Shown here one piece after another: positions 10,383 to 21,539 of a stretch of 64,000 nt of DNA; position 1 is the first letter of the stretch; every line of letters begins with the position of its first letter. A model generated the notes under the pieces. It searched no databases. It saw nothing but the letters and a program-made list of their open reading frames with translations, and had not been told where the DNA came from. A program made the translations under genes and the position numbers. Source of the DNA: Blastomussa wellsi (lineage: Eukaryota > Cnidaria > Anthozoa > Scleractinia > Plerogyridae); assembly GCA_947652115.1 (NCBI GenBank), contig OX393569.1, forward strand, positions 14,505,407 to 14,569,406, in the 5' to 3' direction.

Positions 10383-13300
10383 GAATAAGGATGTGTTTTG
10401 CAAGAATTAATCATATGGCACTCACCTCATGGGGTCCTAGAGGTGATCATCATTCACAAGAAACAATCCCATGCTAGGAAGTGCGTGGACTGGAAAGTTT
10501 TTTGTGACCTGGCTTCCTTTTTTCTGGTCTTCAACCATTGGTTATTCATACATATGTAGCACACACAATTCAACAGATTTTGTTATTTATGAACGCAAAG
10601 CATTTTTCTACCTGTTCTTACATTCAAGTACAGGTCAGTTATGAGCCATTTAGTGAAATACCAGAGTTAACATATTTTTGCTTTCTGGCCACTCGAGACC
10701 TCGCACCTTAAAGCCCAGGTCAAACAGAACATTATAGTGGATGGTACTTTAACCTTCCTGAAATATCATGAACTAGCATCAAATGTCATGTGCTTGGCCG
10801 AACGGGAAAAACTGCCATCAAAGAAGAACAAGTTCAAAGTGAATGATAGTTGATGATTGTCAGTGATGCTTATGATAGTCGGTGGTACATGTAAAGTCAC
10901 CTTACCACATCCCTTGTGTCCATGCAGTCACACTTCTGATGTTTGCTCCATTTTGCTTAAGTTTTGCATTTTCTAAACACATTAGTGATCAGAGCAAAGA
11001 CAGTGTCTGGTGCAAAAACAGAAAAAATAACTTTGTAGCAAAATTTATATACGGTAATTAGTCACATTTCATAAAAAAGAATCAATTCTGATTATAGTTA
11101 GGAATACTAGCTTAAAATGTTAGCTCAATCACTTTTTGATAGTGTGCCTAAATGCAGTCAAATTTAAAGTAGAAATGTTTGTTCTTTAGTATAACTAAAA
11201 ATCGCAATTGCCATTGACTAAGAGGGGGGGATGATTATAGAGAAAGGGGCGTCACTAATTTGATGGTGCTCATTTAAGCAGTCAGCCCATTTTTGCATTG
11301 ATTTTTAATCATATACCAACGTGTAAACAACTTTCAACACCGCATGCCTTTATTTTGACCATCACCGATAAACTTTGTTTGATCTTTTCCAAAGAATGTT
11401 CACTCTTGTCCTCAGAGCCACTTGCTCCTTGCAGCTGGCTGGGCCTGTGCGAGAGCAGCAAGAGGCTACGGGTGAACATGATTTGATTGGCAAGAATCTA
11501 ACAGAGAGACTACTATCAAGTCAGCCGTTTTAAACTCTCACAACAAAGGGATTTTAAAAAATGAGGAATGTTCGGGTGTAGGGAGGGACCATTTTATTGA
11601 AATTGCAGGGGTGTTGGGCAATTACCAAAAAAACATTCCTGCACAAGAAAAAGCACCAAAAAAAAAATTATGCAAAGGGAGCCATGGGAAGCAAAAATCT
11701 AGCAAGCAATTTCTACTATCTAGGCCATGTGATGATGTTAAAAAAATCTTGCACAAGCTCGCTGTCCAAAAACATCTTGCACAACCTGAAGATGAAAAAA
11801 GTTCTTGCCCAGAAAAATTTCCCAACCTCCCCCCCACCCCCCCCCCCCCCCCGAAAAAAAATGGTCTTTCCCTAAACGTCAGAGATTAGACAGTATTTTG
11901 CTGTTTAGTATTCACATCCGCTAAGACCATGCAAAGACTGGATTTTGCATCCAAATTGTTTAATTCTTGGGGTTTCCACAGTTTTGTACAAAATTGATGA
12001 AAAGTAATTGAAAGCACAACTACTCTTGATAATAATTATTTGATAGGCTGTGGGATTTTTTTGTAAAAATAGAACAACTAAGGTAATATTCATGGACATA
12101 TTATTTTGTACATAATGAAAAAAAATCTTCAAACTTCTGCCTCAGTATTGACTGTTGTAAAATGTGGACTCGATTTGCTCGAGTTTAGCAATCACAGGGC
12201 TTTACTACCGTTATTACTATGTATTTACAACTTGTAAGTATTTTTATTTTGCGTCATTGCAGAGGTTTGACTGTTGATAATGTATTGGTGTAATGTAATG
12301 TATTAATGTATTGAGGCTCAATAATTTTATCACTGGTACTACCGGTAAGTTAACAGAATTCCATCCTTTTTTTATGTTTTTTTTTTCATAGAAAACGATA
12401 GAGGATTAGGATTCTTAGGCTTGGTGGGTCGGGTGATGGCAGATTGCGTATGAACAAGTCTTTATGGTTGAAACTGATTGCATCTGCAGTAAATTCATGT
12501 TTGTATTAGGAATCCTTGATTAGCCTTAAAAGTCGAAAGTTCTCCAGAGGTTAGCTTTGGGTATTTCAGTGAAAACCTTTCGTGGAAATTATATTTAATT
12601 CGTATGTTTTAACAAAGAACTTCAAACAGAATGTAGTATTTTGCGGCAGGGTGGGGTTATTTCGATTTCTGATCCCATCCCACCTAATCGCTCCCGTCTG
12701 CTCTCCAACCCTTCCCTTCACATCGGTTTGCAACAGTCGTTACGTCAAATGTGGTCAGCGATCTCGGAGACCATGGAAACCATTCTCCAGTGATGAATCG
12801 AATAAATCTGGTATTTTTTTTACCGAAGAATATGTTTTTCCCGCTTCGGACGGTCGAATGGTCTCCCCCAACAGCACAATTCGCGGTTAGCGTCATATTT
12901 TAAAACATTACGTTAAATGAAAAACCAGGTTCACGAATGGCATCGTCATACCACATTAAGCAATAATATTAAGTTTCGAAAAGTTCTGATTCAACCGTTA
13001 AGAAATATAGAAGTTTGAATTTCATGATTTTTTCAAACAAATGTATGACGTTTGGGCACACTGCACGTCGCCATACATTTCTTTGAATTTTTATATTTTC
13101 AGCGAGTTTGAATCACATCTCCGTGAAACTTTTCTTTTTTTTATTGAATTTGGCATGCTTAATCTCTAGTACCGGATTCGTTTTGCCGGGGTTCACACAA
13201 GTGGGCGATTCCGAAATAACGAACTGGTTTGGTCTAGCCTCCCACGCAGTCGGTTCCAGATCTCTGATATTCCTGCATTTGATCTTGAGCATCATTCACT

Positions 13301-15493
13301 TCCCAAAGGTTAATTAGGAGAGCTAGTGCAATATGGGAATTGCGCAATGGGATCAATCATTTGCCCTATACAGTCACAAACGAGTAATATTAGATTTGAA
13401 GAGGAAAGAGACTGAAACCAAGATTGTTGCCATAGTGACATCAAAATATGTAAAGTGTTGTATTTCTGAGGGTGCAATGTGCTTGTAAAGTTCCAATTGT
13501 ATTGCATCATTACTTGCAGGGATATGCTATATTTTGTGTTTTTACACCCACACTATCACACCTAATGACGTCATCAGTATCTAATTTGCATAATACAAAA
13601 ATCTTGAATATCTCTGGAACGAAAGGAGATATCACAAAAAGGAAACCGCCATTTTTCTTCCCTTTCAAATAAGCTAAATTTTTAAATAGCTCGCTTTTTT
13701 AATGTCATTGCTTCAGAAAAATACAAAGGAGCATTTTTAGTAAGATTTAATGTAAAGGAAAGCGTTGAATATGTTCGTTTAGTGGAAGGAATTCTGCAGC
13801 TAAACTAGCTAATTTCTGACTGTTTCAAGCAACCTTGATTTAATTGTAAATCAATTTATCATCTCCAAGTATAGAGAAAATACTACAGCACTTTTGAAAT
13901 GTTGACATTGGCAGCTGCACAGAATGTAAACCTACCTTTCACCAAAGTATTTCAAGTTTTTTTTAAAGATTTGTAGCAACCCGTGAAATTGCTAGGTTAC
14001 AAAGAGAGTCCCTTGGGAGTTTTCGCCAAATTTTCACTCCCATTTCCAGCAGACAACGATAAGTCGTTCATTATCATTGACGACTTAAAATGGGGATAAC
14101 CGTACCCGTTATCGCGATAGAGCTGTCGAATGGGCCCACGACGGCGCGGACGACCTGCATTTCTTCTGATTTTTGAGTGAGGACTAGGGCGAGTTTTCAA
14201 ACTGGTGTACACTTGGAAGGTGGAAGACAGCATCGAAGAAAATATTTTAAGGGTCTTTCATCGAATACTGCAATTAGGACGTTATACTAATAGAGTTGGA
14301 GTTTAAATGTCAATGTTTTACTCAACAACTGACACCCTACCAAATTATGAGCACAGCTGTTTGATAAATGTATATAGCTTCCCAAGTAACGTTTGTTCAG
14401 CCTCTGCCAAAACAACGAGTGAGCGATCACTATAATTAACAATGGTGATAGCGTGTTATTTTATTTTCATTCTGTTACTTACCCTTCTACACGGAGGAGA
14501 ACTTCAGTTTGAGTTTCAATCATGATCTGCCCATTTTGGCCCATTTTACACTATAAAGGTAGGAATTTCAGCTTCTTTCCAACTTTCCTCTTTAAACTTA
14601 TCTCCACTGAATTAACCGAAGTCAAACTCATCACTTTATACATTACACAAATTGTTGAAACATTAAGACTCATCTTGGCTAGCCTGCGAGGAGGCTCCGG
14701 TTCACAGGCTACGTCTTGGCCAGAAATCTTGCCTTCGATCCCATTTCTGCAGAAGCTCCTTTTACGACCGCCATTTTGTTATGGGCAGTTAGAGATACGC
14801 AGTGCAAAACCATTGAATCACCTTAACGAAAGGCAGTGAAATTTGCCTATATTGGACACAGATTTGTATTCGAAGACAACTTAAAAGGGCATTCTCATGG
14901 GGATTTTTCTGCTTTTTTGTACAAAACTCTTCAGCAGTAAGACAAAACTCCGTAACTTGTACACAAGAAGCCTCTACAACAACAACAGGAGCAAGCTATC
15001 AAGTGAATTATCGAAGGGAATAGAACAGTAATTAGTTTTAAGAGATGTTTCCAATACACAATGGCATAATTTGGAAACGTCTGCCAGGCATAAAAAAGCA
15101 TCAAAACTGATCTTCTATTGGAAACTCATTACAAGGCAAACGCAACGCGTGAGCCAAGTTGGGGGCAGGGGGAGAAAGAGAGTGAAAGTCCCTTTCCTTT
15201 CCACATCAACACAATTAACGAAAAAAGTCCTTAGATCTTCTAAGAACTTTTATTAGCGTTCACAAATAAAATGTGTTATGTTTTCAGTAATTTTGTTTTT
15301 TTTTCGTTTATGATGTTCTTTGATATTTTTATTCTATGTTATTATCATTTTTACGGTAAAAAAGGGGGACTAAAAGTCCCCAGCCACTCCCCCTGCACTG
15401 TCTCTGTTATATTACTCCTGTTAAAGCTAGGGATACCGACACAGAGATGTTTCGGCCTTTTTAGACCTTTTTAGTAACACGACACCAAGACAA

Positions 15494-15527
<34 letters not shown>

Positions 15528-16245
15528 CCAATGACTGAAGTAGTTTCTCTCATACGAGAAATGCATCCTAGACTGACATCAAAAGGAAATTACGAAGTAA
15601 ATTATTGAAAGAAGTGGGAACCATAATTAGTGTTACACTATTTTTCTGAGTCACAAGTTGAGAACTTGAAAAGTCAGGCTCACTTTTTCAAGTTGAGATC
15701 GAAACCTGACGATATCACAGTGATATCACTTCTTTCATAAAAATTAAAATTACTGAAAACATAACACATTTTGTTTGTGGGAACAAATACAGTCTACTTA
15801 TTTTCGTCTTATTTTATTTCTGTTTCAATCTCTTCTCCCTGCGGTGGGTATCAGTCTACCGTTTTTTTACTAGGTATATTGAGATTTTTACTGATCCAGG
15901 TCAACATAAGATCCGGCACTATTCATTGGTTTATCGTTGTGGTTTTGCTCATATTAGAAGATAGCTTCATTACACTGAAATAGCAATTTTTAACAATACT
16001 TGACCACTATTTGTAGATTTCCAATGGTGTAAACGTTTTGGGGGTCTTTTTTAAGGAATTCTCGTGACAGTGTCCCTGTAGAGGTGCTTTAGTGCACTAG
16101 TAATAGTAATTATTAATAACATTGAACCATTTTTTGAGGGGGGAGGGACGGGTTCCGTTGATAAAAATATCTCTTGGATTTTTACTTTTACGTTCATGGT
16201 ATTTTCCTTTTAAAAGGTGACTACTTAAGCAATACAGGACTTATC
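10383..16245. other. Intergenic region, mostly unique and AT-rich
   Basis: Begins with the presumed 3' UTR of the PPTC7-like gene. It contains a CCCACCCCCCCCC-type C-run near 11830 and a 5' fragment of the AAAGGGGCA repeat near 14884. A short AGCCTG...CAGGCT repeat lies near 14683-14716, and a copy of the CACCACAGTTTCTTTAGAAA repeat lies near 15500. Apart from the small minus-strand ORF at 13997-14233 I see no supportable gene. Confidence 0.5.
13997..14233 (-). CDS. Small basic ORF or terminal exon, unknown
   Basis: A 78-codon open frame, Arg/Pro-rich in the middle (RRNAGRPRRRGPIRQLY), ending SLSAGNGSENLAKTPKGLSL before TAA. It is more GC-rich than its surroundings and has a Ser/Asn/Gly-rich tail like the last exon of a larger protein. 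A possible acceptor lies near 14210 (CTTCCAAG in the minus reading). I recognise no domain and no neighbouring exon, so it may be a chance ORF. Confidence 0.3.
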   Translation of the reverse strand: MLSSTFQVYTSLKTRPSPHSKIRRNAGRPRRRGPIRQLYRDNGYGYPHFKSSMIMNDLSLSAGNGSENLAKTPKGLSL

Positions 16246-16406
16246 TCGTGTTTACATAGCCTCATCTAAACACGAGGGAATTGGGAGAATTCGAGACAGT
16301 TATGCAAACCCCCTCTGATGCAAACCTTAGACGCAGTCGAGTGTTTGAATAATTTTCGAGAATTCTCCCAATCCCCCGAGTGTTTAGATGTGGCTATGTA
16401 AACACG
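16246..16406. repeat. Foldback element (CTAAACACGAGGG family), copy 1
   Basis: Two inverted arms of about 50 bp: 16246-16296 (CATAGCCTCATCTAAACACG) and 16353-16406 (CGAGTGTTTAGATGTGGCTA). A 55-bp centre with TTATGCAAACCC separates them. A single-arm relative occurs at 27358-27425, and the downstream block with CAACCAATGA is shared by both sites. Confidence 0.75.
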
Positions 16407-16802
16407 AAAGAAGTTCTCTATTGCTTTTATAAAATATTTCTTAAAAATACGCACGAAACTAAAACGTCACAACCGTGTTTGCATACTCTCAGCTAAACAC
16501 ACCGATCAACCAATGAGAGCGCGCGCAGTGTCTCAGTTAGTTTGACGCTACATGCTTGCCAGCTGACAGGTGATTACTACAATTTAAGCCAGGTTTAAAC
16601 TTCCTTTAAGCATTAAAACGGTTAACGGCGCTGTTATCATCATTAATATTATCATCTATCTGATTATGTGTGTTCGACACGTACTATTTATTCGAATTTC
16701 AGTATAAATACCATTACCATTACAGGCTGCTTCCTGTAAATGATATTGAATAAGAAGAGAGAAAAACTAATTTGCAAGAGAAACACTTAGACGACTGCCA
16801 AA

Positions 16803-17780
16803 ATGTCGGTTCTGAACGCAACAGTAAATGGAACATCAGCACTGGAGTGCTCTCGTCCAGGCAATCGTACGACAGAAAAGGCCGCAAAAATCGTTGCTTA
16901 TTGTTTAGTTTTGATTGTTTCGCTGGCTGGAAATTCATTCATCGGAATAATTGTCTACAAGACGAAAACCATGCGAAAGACTATCAACTATCTCATTTTA
17001 AACATGGCCCTGTCTGATCTGCTGTTTCCAATTTTCGTGTCTCCGCGGATTCTAACAGAGTTGCATGGATCCTGGATTATCCGCGGTCCTGTTGGTCAGG
17101 CGTTGTGTAAACTTCATATTATCATGCCAGATATTTCTGTTTTGGTATCTATTCAAAGCTTGGTTCTTATAACAGTGGATCGATTTGGAGCTGTAGTATT
17201 TCCCCTTCGTTTACCACTCATCAGCTCAAAGCTGTGCCCATTTTATATCCTCTCCACATGGATTGTCGCCATTGCCTTGAACTCCCCTAACTTTAAAGCC
17301 TTGCAACTTGTTCAATACTCAGGTGAACTGGAATGCACGTGGCTGTGGAACGAAGAGTTCGGAGAGTCTGTATCATTAGAATCGTACGTTTTAGCACTGT
17401 ATGCCATATTCCTTTACGTCCCGTTCGCCTTCATGGCTATAATTTACTCCATCATATTTTTCAAGCTCAAGTCCAAGAAGATTCCAGGCGAGCAGTCCGC
17501 TAACGTCGTGAAACAACATCAGAAACGCGAACGAAATGTCCTAAAAATGGCCGTCGCTATTGTGTTAGGTTTTGCAGTATGCTGGTTGCCATTCAGTGTT
17601 ATTGCCTTAATAAATTTCTTTGCTGGAGAGAACAGTACTAAATTGGCTTGTGGCTTCATACGCTTCGGTTACATTGCCCGATTTATGTCTCGCGCAAATT
17701 GTGCTATAAACCCCTGTGTCTGTTTTATTTTCAGTGGGAATTTTCGCCAAGGGCTTAAGGCTCTTCTGAAACGAGCTTGA
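16803..17780 (+). CDS. Class A (rhodopsin-like) G-protein-coupled receptor, intronless, 325 aa
   Basis: A seven-transmembrane receptor at the plasma membrane; the ligand is unknown. Start context CAAAATGTCG; three N-glycosylation sequons lie in the short N-terminus (N5, N9, N21). Class A landmarks: GN in TM1 (43-44), NMALSDLLFP with D72 in TM2, C102 and C178 for the ECL1-ECL2 disulfide, TVDRF (D126-R127-F128) as the DRY variant, CWLPF in TM6 (260-264), and NCAINPCVCF in TM7 (302-306), where NPxxY is changed to NPxxC. A basic ICL3 (KQHQKRERN) precedes TM6, and the C-tail is very short. The overall look is of a peptide/amine-type receptor from the expanded cnidarian class A set; no orthologue can be named. 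Intronless structure is common in that set. Confidence 0.9.
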   Translation: MSVLNATVNGTSALECSRPGNRTTEKAAKIVAYCLVLIVSLAGNSFIGIIVYKTKTMRKTINYLILNMALSDLLFPIFVSPRILTELHGSWIIRGPVGQALCKLHIIMPDISVLVSIQSLVLITVDRFGAVVFPLRLPLISSKLCPFYILSTWIVAIALNSPNFKALQLVQYSGELECTWLWNEEFGESVSLESYVLALYAIFLYVPFAFMAIIYSIIFFKLKSKKIPGEQSANVVKQHQKRERNVLKMAVAIVLGFAVCWLPFSVIALINFFAGENSTKLACGFIRFGYIARFMSRANCAINPCVCFIFSGNFRQGLKALLKRA

Positions 17781-18394
17781 AATATTTCAGCTGGCACTAT
17801 AGGGATAACATTTGAACAGCAGCCTCGCGAGTAAAATATCAACCTTTATAAACCCAACACTTTTAAACAGAATATTTCTCAGACTGCTCTATAGAAGTTG
17901 TTTTACTGTATGTATAGTTAGTACAAACTATGCTGTATGTATAAATTTGAGAAACTTTGCATAAGGGCTGTTCGAAACTGTCATGCGGTTTTAAGTGCAT
18001 TTAGCCAGCATCTGTGAAATAATATAATTTAGTAGAAACTCGGCTGTGTTCTATTATTGGAAATCCGTGAAGCTGATTGGTTCTCCCACTGTTTTCTATT
18101 TACCTACTAGAAGATGGTTATTCATGCTCTATAGACCACAAGTTACTATAGTTTATGTAATGTTTAAAAAACGAGCAGCAGTGTTTTAAACCTGATAAAA
18201 CACGTGTTGCGAGTTTTTTTCAAAAACGTTTGTGATAGATCTATTTATTTGTAGAATAATCATCGGGTCTATTATTATTATTCCGGAGAAAATTGTCTGT
18301 AAAATTTAGCCGTGTCTTTCTCAGATATAAAAACACTCATTAAACATTAAGACGGAATCCGTTACGACTTCGGGCATTCATTGGACAAAATTAT

Positions 18395-18832
18395 GTACCA
18401 AAATGATTTACACCTTATTGCAAGCTTTTGTGTTATTACTTCAAATATATTATCAAGAGAAATCTTTTCTAACAACACCAAACATCGAAAACAAATTTCG
18501 AAGTTCCACTGAATTCCACTGAATCGCTTAAAAGATGTCAGATTTTTCCTATAGCTTGCGAGCTTTGAAATTCATTTTCTCAGTCTCTGATAAGAAATTG
18601 TTGTACCAAAATTATTTACACCTTATTGCAAACTTTTTAGTTACTGCTTCAAATATCTTATCAAAAGAAATCTTTTCTAACAACACCAAACATCGAAAAC
18701 AAATTTCGAAGTTCCACTATAATTCCACTGAATCGCTTAAAGACGATTTTACCAGATGACTACACATTAGATTTTGCCTACAGTTTGTGATCTTTAGAAT
18801 TCATTTTCTCGGACTCTGATAAGAAATTGTTG
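18395..18832. repeat. Tandem duplication, two diverged copies of about 210-230 bp
   Basis: The block GTACCAAAATGATTTACACC at 18395 recurs at 18603. The markers CTTTTCTAACAACACCAAAC and GATAAGAAATTGTTG repeat with a spacing of 208-229 bp because of indels. Confidence 0.8.
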
Positions 18833-19734
18833 TCGGTGTTATCGCGGATAATTACTTACATCTTTACCATTTATTAAGGGTAAAAAATAACGCAATATAA
18901 TTTAAATTATTCTGGTACTCGATTTTTGTCCAACTCAAATAAATATTGCTCAACTTCCTGATGGATTCCGTATTAATTTCTTTTGTATTTCCTTTATGAA
19001 TTATTAATGAGTTTTTTAAAGGCTAATAAGGGCGGACCATTAGAAAAGTGATGTCGGGGGGAAACCAAAAAGAAATTCATGCAAGGGAAAATGCCAAGAA
19101 AAAAAATTCGGGCAAAGAAGAAAGTAAAGAAAAAAATTCATGCAAAAGGAAAGTCCAATTGTGACTTTTATTTAGATAAAATTAACCAGTGTCTATTAAA
19201 AATAATTCGTATTCAAAACATTCTTGGGGCCTTACCTCAGACCCTATATATTATTATTAATACATAAAGATATCTAATGGTGTGAAGTGTTTTCCTCACA
19301 CTGCATGAAATGACAAATATAAGGTCACATAAATTAATTCATACTACAATAGCCAGAAATAGCCTTTCTCAGAACACACGTCTAAGTAAGAAATGTAAGT
19401 TGCCCAGTTCATTTGCAAACGCCGATGGACTTTTCAAGACTCACTCAAACTTTCCAGGACTTTTCAAGATAAAAGCCGAAATTCAAGGGCTCACAACGAT
19501 AAAAAACGTCGTGGGAATCCTCCCATCTGAGATAGGATTGTTGAGGCGGGCTGCAGTATATACTTTACGTCAAAATCTACTTTATAACTAGGGTAGAACA
19601 GAAATACTTTCTCAGGTGAAATATACAGCTAACGGTGATAAACCTTTAGTTTATTCATAAAGATTTTGATCACTTTAATTTTAAACTATGGCTGTACTTT
19701 TGGCGTACGGGGGCGTCGACCATGAAGCGCGAAC

Positions 19735-19855
19735 CCGATTTACAATTTATAATTTGATTTTATCGACTGGGTTGATAATGTGAATTAGCCACCGTAAATA
19801 TATTCGAGAGCTGACGTTTCGAGCGTTAGCCCTTCGTCGGAGCGAATCAAAGAAT
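19735..19855 (-). repeat. Penelope-type repeat fragment with hammerhead-like core, copy 1
   Basis: Read on the minus strand, 19802-19848 carries GATTCGCT, CCGACGA, GGGC-TAAC-GCTC, GAAACGTC and AGC, the layout of a type I hammerhead. It is followed by the CACCGTAA.../GGTTGATAATGT repeat body shared with 59731-60009 and 44118-44215 (plus-strand reading at 19770-19800). Confidence 0.6.
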
Positions 19856-20357
19856 TGTGGGTCGTGTGTGGTTTATATACAGAAAGATGGAGCTTCGCTA
19901 TTGGCTGGTGCCTGGTAACGTTAAAACAACGGAATAAATTAGTTGAATGAAAAGCGTTCGTTGATACCGTGAGGATTAAGAGTTCCGATTTAAAAAATAA
20001 ATTTTTGTTCTAGAGTTTTGCGGCTTCCTTGGTGAAGGGAAAGGCCGCAGACTGCCATATGTTGCTTATAACGATTTGGGAGATTGAAGTGTCAAGATTG
20101 AAGGAATATGATTACTGACAGAATTGGACGGCACGACGTCCTATTACCAATTGATCATAACTATGACAAAATTCGAGAATCGAAAAATTAGGTTAAGCGA
20201 AACCTGAGGATCATTTAACATTTGTACGATGAAAAGCGACTTTCGAAAGTGAAAGTTCTAGGAATATCAAGGAGTGATCAGTTGTAAAAATGAAGCAAAT
20301 GAAGAGAAACTTTGTTACGCACTCAAATTTTATGAAAACTAGGGCGTGCTAAGAGTC

Positions 20358-20888
20358 AATCAGATACACTACACTACAGTAAACTACACCGCACTACACT
20401 AAGCTACGCTACACTACAATACACTACACCCTGACACTACACTACACCTCACCACACCACACCACATCACATCACACACTTAACCTGCGAACAGGCTCTC
20501 CAGTGGGGGAAATTTGGGGAAAATTTCGGCGAGCGAAGGAAGCCGAATTTGCGAGCGTGATCTACTGAAACAAGCAGCCATATAAAAAAGATCAACTTCA
20601 TAGATCGCTTTTGAGTTGGTTTGTCAATATCCATCACTCAGTTGAATTGTCAACAGTAAGCGATTCGACCAATCAGATCATTCTGGTATCATGGATCGAC
20701 GGCATCAAAAGAGTGTCCGCAGGCTCCCGCGCGTTTTCATTCTCCCCAGGCTACGCTCGGCTCGCTGGGGAGCCTGTTCGCCGGCTACTCTACACTACGC
20801 TACTCTACACTGCACCCCGACACTACACTTCACCCTAACAATACGGTACGCTACACTACACCCTGACAGTACACCACCACACCACACG
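20358..20888. repeat. (ACACT)n microsatellite tracts flanking an AGCCTGTTCG hairpin repeat
   Basis: Imperfect ACTAC/ACACT pentamer arrays lie at 20358-20475 and 20785-20888. Between them lie inverted copies of GCGAACAGGCT / AGCCTGTTCGC, a motif also present at 42707-42724. Confidence 0.6.
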
Positions 20889-21011
20889 AGCGATTTTAGC
20901 TAGGGACTTTTTTGAAACAAAATTTGCGGATTTAAATTAATTTAAAATTAATTTAATTTTCCATGTAACCATACATCAACAATGGCCGCGAAGCACGTCA
21001 ACCCAGCCAAA

Positions 21012-21539
21012 TTTACAAGAGGATCTAAATGGGGTTAACTGTTAGCCGTAAAATGGCCAAAAAGTTAGCCGTTAGGCGTAAAAATGAAAGAATTTTAACC
21101 GTTAGCCATAAAAAATGTTAACCGTAAAAATCTAAATACAAAAGTAAAGGCCTCGAGAGCTTTTTTTTTGAGTCTGATGTGTTGTGCGTTTGTGCGTTCT
21201 GGTAGCGAGAAAAGCCGATCGAAACCGGAAGTGTCTGCATAATTTCCTTGTTTTTTAAACTCTATCTTATTTTGGTATTCTTAATATTTTTCCACCTCAG
21301 TAAAATCATAATAGTTATATAGTTTACTGGGAGTGTACACACACAAAAAATACTTTTTTATCTCAAAATGGTCCATACTTTCAGTATGTTTTACAACAAT
21401 GGAAATTAATATTTAACTTCTTAAAACAATAGCAATTATTTTTTAACTTCTCCTGTTCACCGTAATGGAACAAAATTAACCGTTAGCCGTAAAAAGCCAA
21501 ACCGTAAAAGCCACTACCCCATTGAGACCCTCTTACAAA
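21012..21539. mobile_element. Non-autonomous TIR element (about 528 bp)
   Basis: The left end, TTTACAAGAGGATCTAAATG, and the inverted right end (minus reading TTTGTAAGAGGGTCTCAATG) are near-matching terminal repeats. Inside each end are subterminal direct repeats of AACCGTTAGCCGTAAAA type (21037-21135 and 21477-21510). No transposase ORF is present. Confidence 0.6.

Noticed and set aside
11597..11889. Two overlapping 92-codon frames ending in a proline run
   Set aside because: Low-complexity A-rich sequence and a C homopolymer create the open frames; no splice or domain support.
13108..13317. 69-codon plus frame with hydrophobic N-terminus
   Set aside because: T-rich DNA gives Phe/Leu runs; no signal-peptide cleavage context, neighbour exon or family.
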